Assembly: GCF_000149955.1 (NCBI RefSeq)
Contig: NC_030987.1
Span: 2,695,236-2,759,235, forward strand
Source of the DNA: Fusarium oxysporum f. sp. lycopersici 4287
Taxonomy: Eukaryota; Ascomycota; Sordariomycetes; Hypocreales; Nectriaceae
Direction: 5' to 3'
Length of the DNA stretch: 64,000 nt
Part shown: piece by piece, positions 21,271 to 32,416 of the stretch
Layout: each line of letters starts with the position of its first letter
How positions within the stretch are numbered: position 1 is the stretch's first letter
The notes under the pieces: model-generated
Seen by the model: the letters and a program-made list of their open reading frames with translations, nothing else
Told to the model about the DNA's origin: nothing
The model's database searches: none
Program-made: the position numbers and the translations under genes

Positions 21271-21956
21271 GTTGTTCGCTACAATGCACGGTTTGATTTG
21301 AATGTGTATATGGTAATGAGAATGGGATATGTAAATGCACAGGTATTTAGGCATAGAATGAACAGTTTAGCTCGTATGATGGATAACAGCTAGTTATGGA
21401 TTTGATATAAGTTGATTATACTCACTACCCAAAGATTCAAGCTCCTATGTCATAATGGCAGTTCCCGAAGACAGATTTGGGGGGATCCCAACGACCATTT
21501 TAGTATGAGGCCTTCACTGAACTTTCTATGGCAAATCAAACAATGATCACATGGGACAGCTGGAACAGTGAAACGTTAGATATCTTAGTGGATGAGAAGC
21601 TACCTACCCTGAATAACAGCAGGAGACCATGCCGCTCATGAAGGTCACGACATCCACATGACGTCGAGTCTCAAGAGAAATGGTGAATTCGAACAAGTCA
21701 TTCTCCTGTATTGTATTGTATTTTATTCATGCAAAGCCCTTCCTGAAGCCATCTGTATAATAGGAGGAGACCGTTACGGGGCAACATCACTATGTACACA
21801 AATGTTGGCAACAATTTACTCACAAGCTTCATTCCAATGACGAAGAAATGAATGGGAAAAGGGGATCTCCATCGCACTGAGCTCTCTCAATGGGATTTTC
21901 CCCAGTAAGCATCCCAAAGAAGACATGACAATGGAGTGTCTTACAGGCAGTTAGAT
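21271..21956. other. Intergenic
   Basis: About 690 bp beyond the small membrane-protein gene. Only short ORFs were seen and no family was recognised. Confidence 0.4.
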
Positions 21957-22822
21957 CTACCGAAGGTTTGAACCTGGCTCATGTTTGATCAAAGAGCTCT
22001 GCCATAACATCGAAGTACCTCCGATGGACAACATGATACTTACTAGATACATTGATCCCAGAATCTCAACTCCAGAACCTTCAGTGTGATACCAGACAAG
22101 AATTCCATTGTTCGATGTAACGCCATCGTGGTAGGAAACGGTCGAGAACGAAGGCCAAAGCGTTACTTCGGCTCTGTTCTGTATTACAGCGCATCCAAAT
22201 TCCGTTCTTGTACATGAATCCACATTCGTGTTAACAGAAAATATACTTGATGCTACATTTACTGAGTATATCGATCACAGGACCAGGAATTCCCCGTTAT
22301 CATGACACCCTGTGTCCGATGCGAAAGGGTGGAAGCCAATAGAAACGCAATGTACCGATGAAGATGCGAGCAGGGATTGCTTAGATCCGGCTGTAGAAAC
22401 AGCCGGAAAGAAACGAAACTTACCAGAAGATTGAAGTGAGTGATGGAAACCAAGCGACCAACCTCACACTCACTCTCCCCTGAACTTGGAGTCTTGAGTA
22501 GTGTGATATCCCTAGTGGACATCGAAACAATCTCGGCCAACTAATGATGGTGTGAAAGACGTTGAATCATGCGATATCTCGATCGAACAGATCGTGATGG
22601 TCTCGCTTATAATGTGAAAGCGATATTGTATCTCCTCTTACGTGATAGGCCAGGCAAGGGAGGAGATAAATTCGCCGGTGGCTTAGCTTGCCGGTAGATC
22701 AAGAACTCTGAAGTGGTTGGCCAGGAGTCATCGCGCAACATCAGTAGCTTACCACAAGGCTCTGTCAAGTTGAGCTCATCCAAGCTCTTGGCATCAATCC
22801 GGCTGTAGTGGCTCGTATCCAT
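21957..22822 (-). CDS. Possible multi-exon gene, unrecognised
   Basis: Several coding-like segments lie in order on this strand. A start reads MDTSHYSRIDAKSLDELNL (22822 downward) and meets a GTAAGC donor. A segment reads EIVSMSTRDITLLKTPSSGE (about 22540-22420), followed by a GTAAGT. A third segment reads AEVTLWPSFSTVSYHDGVTS and runs to a GTAAGTATC donor (about 22200-22045). They could be exons of one fungal gene, but exon junctions and frame between them cannot be fixed from sequence alone. No family is recognised. It may also be a decayed gene. Confidence 0.25.
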
Positions 22823-25356
22823 AGTCCACTTTCACCCACCCACTCACTGCAGAGAATGATCGGAGCAGGCCCGTTCAGCTACAGTAGCAGGAGCCGAGAG
22901 TCCGGAGCATCCAATTCTCTAATGCGATTGGATGCCGAGTTGGTGGGAACTTGGGATAGATGAGTCTCTTAGTTGATGTAACGAGCAGGGCAGACGATGT
23001 TAGTGGATAACCTGTAACTGCGAAGGATTGCCGAGATATCTGTGCAAAGTTGCCCATATTCCTGGAAGAAGTCGATGTTCTGAAACGGCCGGTTCGACCT
23101 ATGTCAAGTTTTGAGATAATGCACGTCAAGAAGACGCATGGCTTGTACCGGCATGTAGTGCCTCTAGCTGAGATATCATCGTCATCGAGATTCTCTCGAG
23201 CACAGTTCACGTTCAGGCGCAGCAGGTAGCTGACGTCCCCCCACAATAGCTGTCTGGATGCCTAGGTAGTTACCGTCGGATCAACTTCAAACTGACTTCT
23301 GCGGCTCAATTGACTAATCCATGTGGACCTTGCAGCTTTTGTAACGGGCGCGGAAGACACGGAAGATCACCACTGCCCGTCTGCTTCCTCATCGCTCGGG
23401 ACTTTGGAGAGTCACTGCGAAAGAATAGACCTTCGGCTGCCGTTGAACCCGAACCCGAAGTTCCAAGGTCAAAGTTAAAGCCCAGAGCAAGGAAGTTGAC
23501 GGTCATGATGAACTGTAACTGGGTCCTTGGCGGCGCGCCCGCACCTTGGAAGTTCCGGACATAATCAAGACCACATGGCATGACCAAGGGAGCAGAATAA
23601 CCTCAAGGTAGCGGTTGACAAGTACCGAATAGTACTTTTAGACAGCATACACTGGTGCAGCTTTAGTGTTTCTGCAATGTCTTTCATCATATCGCGATGG
23701 ATGACATTCATGTTTTGGTGACGAAATACGCCATACGCGGCGCTGCATGATAAACGTAAACGTTCCCTCCCCGCGCTCCCGTGTTTTGAAACAGCTACCC
23801 GCGACCACTGACGTCTTTTGCAAGGCTCAGGATCTACGATAAGCGCAAATTCCTAGACATGGCCAAAAATCGGACACCTTCTGCCCTTTCAATTGAGTAA
23901 TGATCGAGACATTGTGCATAGAGCGCATCATAAGGGCAATTACACGTAGCTAGAAAAATTAGGGGACGTGAGACATCAACAAGCTGAAACAAGGCGTAGA
24001 ACTCACTACTCAACGTTCATTTGCTGACCAGGTTTGCCACATGCCAATCTTGGTGAAGTCATCCATTCCTGAGCCTCGATTTTCATCTTCTTTTTCGCCT
24101 CCCCCTGATGTCGTGCCTGGCCTTTACGAAGTATCGTTTGCTCGAGTTGTGCGATTGGTCAGCAAGGGCATGAAGAGGCAAATTGCAAAGGGACGGTTTT
24201 AGGCAATCGTGTCTGATCACTGTGTTTTGGGCTTTTAAGTTTTGTGGTCTGATGATCTTCATGAAACCCTGGATACCGCGGGCGCCGTCACAAGGGCTTC
24301 TTCAAAGTTCACTGCCCCTCGGCCCCGACGCCGTTATGATTACAGCACATGGAATGGGTTTGACTCTGGGGGTTGTCACGGACTACCTTGTACCTTCTGG
24401 AAGCTCAGCCTCGTTCGCTTATTAGGCAATCCCTCGGACCATTGTCAGCAGTCAACCCTGCCTATATCCCGCCAAGACCCCAACACGAAGTGACTCATCT
24501 CCAGTGTCATGATTTTGTCATCAGTAGAAAAAGGAAGAAAGAACGCGGTTGTGAATGCCAGGGATCAGGGACCGTTGAGACTAGCATGACCAAAAATCTC
24601 GCTTATTAGTGCACAACTTGACGATGATGCGAATTTCCCCAGTTCCCATGGCCCGGGCTTCGGTGAGGCCGCTCGCCAACAAATCTCATCGTCTCCAGTA
24701 ATATTTCACGTCAGAATTGTAATATTTGTGGAAATTCATGAGGCTGAAAATGCAGCGTGAAAGTGCAATGCTCGGACCACAATCTGGACCCAAGATGTAA
24801 AGTGGATGCTGTTTAGGCTCGGTATCAAAATTTCACAGGGCAAAGTGAGACATGCACGATAATCAAGGCTGCAGGATATGGAGACGGCAAAAAGTAGTAT
24901 TCAGCCTCAATAAGAGACTCCTATGGTAGATTGTTCGGTAGAGTAAGAAGAATGCCGCCCAAGGACAGGGAGAGAGTAATAGTAGAGTAATATGTAATAG
25001 AAAGATCCATGTGAGATGTGTGTCCAACACAATATCCAAGCCGTAAGTCCATAATCCCATACTTCCTAATCCCATAAAACCCAAGAATGATCGCTTTTAT
25101 CGCTTTCCCAAAAGTCCCAAGGCTCATATAGACAAAAACTCCAGGCCCCCATCGATGTGTATAGACATGGAAAGAAAAAAGTCAAGCCCGGATAATGGGC
25201 CGAAGGATGTTAAAACAGCCGTAAGATGTCATTCAAAGAAAGAAAAGAAGCAGATGGTATGTGCTGAAATGGGGTATCGACGAAATATCATGACATGAAT
25301 GAAATAAACAAAAGATGAGAGGGTATGTTGAGTGAGTGGTGTAAGGTGATAGTAGT
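22823..25356. other. Gene-poor stretch
   Basis: About 2.5 kb. On the minus strand at 22875-23250 more than one frame reads like protein, but none forms a convincing exon. At 23306-23587 both strands are open without similarity to any family I know. The rest, including the likely 3' untranslated region of the gene starting at 26154, shows nothing I can name. Confidence 0.35.
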
Positions 25357-26154
25357 TTAGAAGCTGTTGCGGTCCTGCTCGCATCGCTGGTTGTCAAGGT
25401 CATCCTTGTGGAAGACGATGCCACGACGCTTCCATCCTCCGCGCCGGATAAAGTTGTCGACGCTGTCAAGGGAGCGCATGGGAGGACGCTTAGGTGCCAG
25501 ACCAGGTCGGGCAGTGTAAGTTGTGTTAATAGAGACAGGCTTCAGTGCGTGACATGATAGACGACGCATCTCAAGGACTGAAGCATCATCGGTCTCATCT
25601 TCAGAGTCCTCAGACTGAGTGACTTCGGAGTCATCCTCCTCGTCCTCAAAGGTCTGGATGCTCTGGATAGTGGATTCGGACCAGCGAGACTTGGGCATCG
25701 GTGGTCGTTTTGATAGTGTTGTAAAGAAGTAATCCCTTGGCTCATTGCCCTCCTCATCAGCAGCATCCATTGGGCTAACATGAGGAGGCAGAGCCATCTC
25801 AGTTGGTTGTTGAGCAGCAACATCCTGCTCGACATAGTCCTCCTCATCGACCCCTGCATTGTCGGTACCATAAAAGACAGGCTCGGCATCATCCATGCGA
25901 ATAAATGGTCGTTCATACAGCCTTGGTGGTGCGTGGAAGGCGGGGTGTGAGGCGAGAGGATCGATTTCGGGTCGAGAAGCTGTTGGTGTTTGAAGGGATG
26001 GTGTTGATACTGCGGAGATAGTTGATGATGAAGATGATGAGAGAGAGCAGCCGGATGAGAGAGAGGATCCTGAGAATGAGACCTTTCGGATATGGAGATC
26101 TCTAGGGCGGCGAGACGATTTTCGTCGCTGGCCGAAGCCGTGTAGTACGTGCAT
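25357..26154 (-). CDS. Disordered acidic protein of unknown function
   Basis: A single exon of 265 codons starting MHVLHGFGQRRKSSRRPRDL. The N-terminus is basic, followed by a Ser-rich run (residues 28-50). An acidic middle (residues 165-195, EDEEDDSEVTQSEDSEDE) comes next. A short, well-ordered looking C-terminal motif follows: PPMRSLDSVDNFIRRGGWKR and RGIVFHKDD, near residues 225-255. That motif is the most likely functional element, perhaps for binding a partner. No catalytic domain is seen. The ORF is open, uses ordinary codons and is flanked by long non-coding regions on both sides. I do not know its function. Confidence 0.65.
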   Translation of the reverse strand: MHVLHGFGQRRKSSRRPRDLHIRKVSFSGSSLSSGCSLSSSSSSTISAVSTPSLQTPTASRPEIDPLASHPAFHAPPRLYERPFIRMDDAEPVFYGTDNAGVDEEDYVEQDVAAQQPTEMALPPHVSPMDAADEEGNEPRDYFFTTLSKRPPMPKSRWSESTIQSIQTFEDEEDDSEVTQSEDSEDETDDASVLEMRRLSCHALKPVSINTTYTARPGLAPKRPPMRSLDSVDNFIRRGGWKRRGIVFHKDDLDNQRCEQDRNSF

Positions 26155-26974
26155 GTTGCTGTGGTTGTGGTTGTGTGGTGTAAGTGAATTGGTTATCTAA
26201 ACCAATTGGTGGTGGTCAGGTCGACGTATTAGTAACCGGAGTCGCAAGTCGTATACGTCCTGGAGTGGTGATGGCTGAAAGAGTCCGGTAGTGGTGGGTG
26301 GTAGGTTGAATTAATATAAAGTGTAAGTATTACGGACGATATTATAACATCGATGTAATGCTCATGAGAATTCAAGGCTACCAGGGCCGAACTTGGTTGT
26401 TGAGGTCAGGACCCGAGATAACCGGGGGGGAGTGCGCAAGTCTATAAATAATGAACCCATCGTATTTTATCGTTGAGTGTGAGTAAGTGTGAGCGTGAGT
26501 GAGAGTGCAGCTGGAGCTTACGGGGCCATGAACGTCATCCACCGAACCGTCACAGCCGAAGTGGGCGTGGGATCCCTGCACGCCCAGAGTCTAAGGTTGG
26601 TACTTGCACGTACCTGGAGACCTGATCTTGTCCCATGGCCCTGGTCTTGGCCAGATCTCCACTCTGATCTTGTCTTTGACGCAGTTTTTCTCAAAGATTC
26701 CCATGCTCTCTACACACGACAGGGGTGTCCCGCTGATCAACGTCCCCTGTCTCTCAAGAACCGAGTATGTACCTGCGAGTACCTGAATTGAGGTTACTTT
26801 TCGGAGCATCGAGGAACAGGTCAGAACAAAGTCTATGGCATGTTTCGTCCGAACCTTTCGACGAAACATCTATCGCCAACTATACCAGAATCCAGGAATT
26901 GATCTCATGAACACGCCTCATTCTTCTCATCGGACTCATCACCATCAAAGTGGACACCGCCTTTTCTTTTCTTC

Positions 26975-26991
26975 TTTTTTTTTTTTTTTTT
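26975..26991 (+). repeat. Poly-T run
   Basis: About 17 consecutive T in a longer CT-rich tract; an A-rich run follows near 27021. A simple homopolymer. Confidence 0.9.
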
Positions 26992-29900
26992 CTTCTCCGT
27001 CTATCTCAGTCTCCATCCACCAAAAAAAAACTGTCAGCCTCTGGGTCTGGGCCCTCACTGTACCTGACTTAGAAATGCTGTGCCTGGTACCTTACCTCTC
27101 GTTAGACCACGCCTCAAAAGCCTCTTTTTCCAAGACAAGGTCATCAGGCCCAGCGCCAACTGGTAGCTCCCGAGCTGGAACCGAAACTTTCACGTCTATC
27201 ACCATTTGCTTCTTTAACTCTCCCTTGACTTCAGCCCTTTTCGACAAGGTCACCGCCAATTCTCGTTAGGCTGCCTCTAACCCATGTAACTGCGGAGGTT
27301 GTCTAGTCACGACGTGTCTGATTAATATTGATGATATCGATTGGAAAAAGGGAAAAAAGCAAATACTCCAAAAAGGCCCGTGCTTGAAGATTCCGGTCCA
27401 GAATTCTCGCTCCCAATTGAAATGCCTGGTCCATGTTCAGAAGCATGAGATGCAGGGCGAACACCATGTAGAAATGAAACAAAAGCAAAATGTCTTGAGC
27501 GTGAACTTGAGTCTGAGTGTAAGCCAATTCAATTCCCGGGTCTGGGAATCAAACTCATTGTGAGATACAGGTAGAGTACAATTGGTATACGAATGAAGTC
27601 GATACAAGCTCTTTCAGGTATAAGCTGATAGCAGATCATGCTGTCACTGAGCATAAAATTTGTTGGTTGGCGGTTTCGTGTGCACGCCAGCGCAGATCTG
27701 TTGCTGTAATGCATTGCACAGCAAGTTGTCGTGGCACCAAAGGGCGATAACTGGACGTCACTTATTGCGCATCTTTTCACGACTCCAGTAACAGATCATC
27801 CATTTCAAAACCACGACATGCGTAGAGCGGCCACTCCGACCGTTTGCTTACCCGTTGCGTTTGTCGTTGCCATAGAATTAAGAAGTAGCTCCGAGGAGCC
27901 AACAACAACTCTCAGCTACGGTTTCGCGCGCCAGCCGAAACTCTATTGCAGCATTTTTTTCAGCTATTCATCCATCGTGGATGGGGATAGAGATGGAGAT
28001 GGAGATGGAGACTGGAGTCAAATGGAGCTCACTAACCACCAACAGCAGATGAATGAATGTCTTCACCGCTCGCTCCGCACAATGTGACAACCCCCTTGCG
28101 TCCCAAGACCAGACGAGAGGCGGCGCCGCTCGTTCGGTGGAGGGGTTCACAGCGGTGCCAAGACGCCGTGTGGGTGTCAACGATCAGGTACGCCGACGAT
28201 GAAGCAGCTTCTCGACCTTGATGCAGGTACCGTAGGGATTCTCAGACAAAAAGTGCTTTGTTCGCGATCGCGTAGGCTAATCTCTAGCAGAATCGATATT
28301 CAATCTGCGCTTGCATCCGCCCTTGCTACTAAACCCTACAAGCTGAATCTACACCCAGCAACCATCATTTCACTCTCTCGCTATTGCCAGTCGAGCTGAG
28401 ATCTATCGAGATGCTCTAACCCCAATGTATGTGTACGCTACTGCGCGGCGTAGACTATGTATGTATCACCCACATGAAATGGTCGACCTAACTTGTGATG
28501 CGATTTCTCACCTGCATCGTGCATGAGACTACCTATCCCGTGCCCTCTCATGTGCCCCTCATCTTCATTCTTCCCCAGACAATTGACTCTGTCTTTGTCT
28601 TCCGCACTAGGAATGACGGCCGGGCCAAGCATTCGAAGCAATTCACAGTGACAGCGGTTCAGCCTCTTTCCGGTCACAAGCGCGATTACAGAGTTGGCGG
28701 TGGAGGATGTTTCATTTTTCCCATTTGCAATTAAGAAAATAATGGGTACCGCTTCACAACGTGAATCCGAAAACGGCCAACGGTCTGTCACTGGTTAATT
28801 GAACACAGGCGGTGAATCTGCTGAACCCCTCATTCCACTTATTCGCATCCATTTCACGGTGGAGGACTCATCATGTATACTGCATCCTAGTCCTGACGAT
28901 CCAGGGTCTCGTCGTGGAGATACGACCGGGTTGGATATTTCGAGACCGCACAAGTAAATTCGTGTAAACCATAAGAATACGATGACGATATCGGCGGAGA
29001 GAAGGTAGCGATTCCATGGAGATATCATGAGTCGCTTCTCGCTTTTTGTCTTGGCATTTGATAAACGAGATGAAAAAGGGCTCGGCAGTGCTGGCCTCCG
29101 GCTCCGAGGCCGAACAATCACGGACACGATGAGACTGAATTAGTATCGTGAAGAGTAAACATGACCGAGCCCCAGTCCGGATGTAATCACGATGTTGCAA
29201 AGTCAGGTAATCTCCCTCCCTGCGATGCAGATCGTTAATTCTTTCTAGCTGAAGGATCTTGAAAGTATTTTGCTTCTCGCAAACACCTTGTAGTCCGGAC
29301 TTGGTGAAGCCGGACTGGGGCGTGGTGGCGTCGTGACAGTTAGTGCCCGCAAGCCCGTGCCATTGGCCCGTCTGGGCGTCGAATCCACGAAGGCTCATTT
29401 ATCGCTGTCTCCGAACGCAGCTGAGCTGAAGATTATCGTAGCATCGGGAATATGTTTTCTTTTTTTTCCTGCCAACTATTGCTTCTTTGTCAATTTTCAG
29501 GATCGGGCATCGAGATATCACATCGTTGCTGTAGAATCCCAGAGTCTGCAATTAAAAGAAGAAAAACTTCCCTGGATCAAAGATCAAAAGTGACAGGGAA
29601 AATCAGGGTATCTGCGAATATGCAGGATTAATTGATGCATCCACTCATAATAAACTTTCTTATTGACCCTTTGCCTTGGTCTGGCAGTGTTTTCTGACTC
29701 GGCAGCTAATTGTGAGGTTACATAGATCTCCATTCCCAATTATAGCCTGCTATAGGTCCCTTCTCTCATGCAAGTTAATTACAATTACCAACACCACGGT
29801 TATCCTTGCGTGTCTGAGTCTGGATCTAGAACACAAATTGATTACGATGCCAACCAGCAACTTTTTTAGTTCCCGTCTTTCAATCCGTTTGCTCTGCTCG

Positions 29901-30273
29901 TGCTTGCGTTGTTATTGGATTCCCGTATCGGGGAACCAACGTTTGCATTTCGCAACTCCGAGCAATTCTGACATGAGAAAAAGGTGCTAATTGCCGAATT
30001 GGCTTGGCATGGCCAGACATATGACCTACAGACAGGGGGCCAAGCAAACTTTCCAAGATTTCTCTGTCCACTCACATGCGAGTTTGTCGAAACACCATGA
30101 TATCTAGGCCGATTGCTACCCTATACGAACTGGTGTGCCTACTGGGCAAAACGTTATCGTATTCTTGTTAATGTACTGCGCCTTGTTCGGCTGCTCGGAT
30201 GGCGGAAACAATCGTATGAATGCAATACGACTACACACACTTGGGATGATTTCCAGGTGCTGAAACGTGTGCG

Positions 30274-30289
30274 TGTACCTGCAGGTACA
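30274..30289. repeat. 16-bp perfect palindrome
   Basis: TGTACCTGCAGGTACA reads the same on both strands. It lies in a gene-free stretch together with further GTACC words. Such a site could bind a dimeric regulator, but this is inference. Confidence 0.8.
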
Positions 30290-31997
30290 GTTTGTACCTT
30301 GCAGTTTTGCGACGGGTTCACCACCATCTCTTGACGTTAATGATAGTCACGATCACCATCGCCTCCGACCGCCATTCAGCGACGAGCAGATACCTTCAAT
30401 GACATTCATGTAAATATCAAATTGTCATTGGCCACAACCCCTCCTCTATAACCCCCCGGTGTTTGAACGGCTTGCCTCTATCTTGATTTCGGTCCTTCCC
30501 CATTGATCATCAATATCATCATCATCGACCCGATGTACGGCCACATTCTCCTTTCTTGACATCATCTTATCACGATTACAACTCATATGTTCGTGACAAT
30601 CTCCTGACGATCACCAACTAATGAAGAAATGTCTCGGTTGAATTTGAGGTCAATCGATAGAGGCCTGATCCTCCAATTGACACTCAGGACGATCAGTCCA
30701 ACGCGGGGACCGGTGTGGCGCTCTGGCCCCTGCAGAGCTGCGCTACCTTTACAATCGTGAGCCAAAGCAGCACCATTTGAAGCTTTATTCATTGACTACG
30801 CGTCTTCCCGCTCGATAGCTGCCTCTCTGGCGTGTCTCTTAGCAGCTTTAGCTAACCTTAGCCTTGGCCTTGTGCTGTGATATCTTGGCCTCGTCAGCCA
30901 ATGTGATGATACCTCAGCCACTCATTGGGATGCTAGGCTGTGAGGAAACGAGGCTCGAGCGTCGCGTCCCCTCGATCGACGATGAGATGAACTGTCAATT
31001 GAGGGGATCACGCAGTGCGATTAAGACGGGACAATTTGAAACCCATGATAGTAATCAGAAATACAAGTACATGGCAAGATAAGTACTGCAATACTGACGA
31101 TGGCCAGGCTAAGCCTTGTTTAACGGATCAAGCTTAGACTTGGAAATTGTGAGATGCAGGGGCATTGTGTCAACGTGACCCGATGCAAGGGATGATTTGA
31201 AGCAATTGACTGATGGCAGACCGCCAAATGAAGATATTCTGTGCCTTGGTACCGCCTTGTATCGATTGTCTGTCCAAATGAGTGTTGCGGTAGGGTACAG
31301 ATTGCACCTACTAGTGCTTGCAGTGCGTGATATATGCACCTCACAAAACTGACTTACATATGCAAGTCTCATAGCTGCAAGCCTTGTAGTTTCGAGTCTC
31401 TTGTTCGATGTTGTCAATTTTGAGGCATCTCCTTCTCGCATTGTCCACCCGTTTCAAGCCTGTGAAACATCTCACCCTCCAATAACCTAGAATCAAGATC
31501 GAACTTCCATAGACTCATCGATGCTTTGTCAGTCTGACGTTAGATGTCCTCACTTCAGTCTCGATCCCTATCTGACAACTTGTCTCTGATATCCCTTTGA
31601 CCATTCGACTGGGTCGAACAGTGACGTTACGGCTCGTCCCTGCAGCCTCAAACCTGCTAATTCCCGGACCCTCCGATCGAAACAATTGGGGAGCCGGGCG
31701 GATTTCACTCAACGCGATACGGAACTAGAGACAGATAACGCGATCTCATTCCCAAACGCCAAAACGCCTTTGATGCCATTTACATATGGTACATTGTCCT
31801 CCTTGGCGACCCTTGCTTCCCGGTGTTTCAGAAACAACCGCGACACTGAGGGCAGGAAGATGTAATGACGTCGATGCGGTCGTGATCGTGGTCTTTTGCA
31901 ACCTTCACAGGAGATCGATCTTGATGGCATCGACGATTTTCTCAAGTTCGTGATAGCTTTCCATACACGCAAAGCAAGGGAGCATGTACAGCCTCAT

Positions 31998-32416
31998 TTA
32001 CAACACGCCATCATTCTCACCAGGAAGTCTCTTCACACGCTTCTGTTCCCAATCGTCAAGGTCCTTGCCAGCAAGTCTCTGTTTCCAAAAATTAGTGAAT
32101 TGCACATCTCAAGCAACATTCTTCCTCCTGTTCCAAGACTAAGACGTACGTAGTACTCCTCCTTCATGTCCACCTTCCTTGCAGACCGGCGCACATTGAG
32201 TTCCTCGTCCTTGGTCATCTGGCGCACCTTGCGGTCGTAGCGTTCGTAGCGGACAGCAGTGGCTGGGGTGAGGACGAAGGAACCAGCGACAATGACGGCC
32301 ATGAAGGGCAGGCCAAACATGAGGAAGGGATGCTTGTTCATGAGAGTGCGGTACCGCATGCCGATGCTGTTCATGTCGGCCGCGGACCGGAACTTTTTGC
32401 TCTGAAACGCCGGCAT
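31998..32416 (-). CDS. COX16: Cytochrome c oxidase assembly protein Cox16
   Basis: Exon 1 is 32416-32150 (89 codons, MPAFQSKKFRSAADMNSIGM). A 71-bp intron follows (GTACGT to AACAG). Exon 2 is 32078-31998 (RLAGKDLDDWEQKRVKRLPG), giving 115 residues. A single transmembrane helix lies at about residues 31-50 (FLMFGLPFMAVIVAGSFVLT). The YERYDRKVRQMTKDEE and DLDDWEQKRVKRLPGE motifs are conserved in Cox16. This inner-membrane mitochondrial protein helps assemble Cox1 and Cox2 into complex IV. The length and architecture are normal and the frame is intact. Confidence 0.93.

Larger units (their letters stand above)
26155..31997. other. 5.8-kb gene desert
   Basis: I find no supportable gene in this stretch. 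It contains a T17 run at about 26975-26991, a GGAGAT-type hexamer repeat near 27991-28010, and repeated GTACC/GGTAC words, including a 16-bp perfect palindrome at 30274-30289. The ORFs present are short and overlap on both strands. It lies upstream of the acidic-protein gene and downstream of COX16, so part of it may be a long promoter or a non-coding transcript. Confidence 0.45.

Noticed and set aside
28871..29398. 175-codon minus-strand ORF in the gene desert
   Set aside because: No recognisable motif, no splice sites, and overlapping ORFs in other frames; probably chance.
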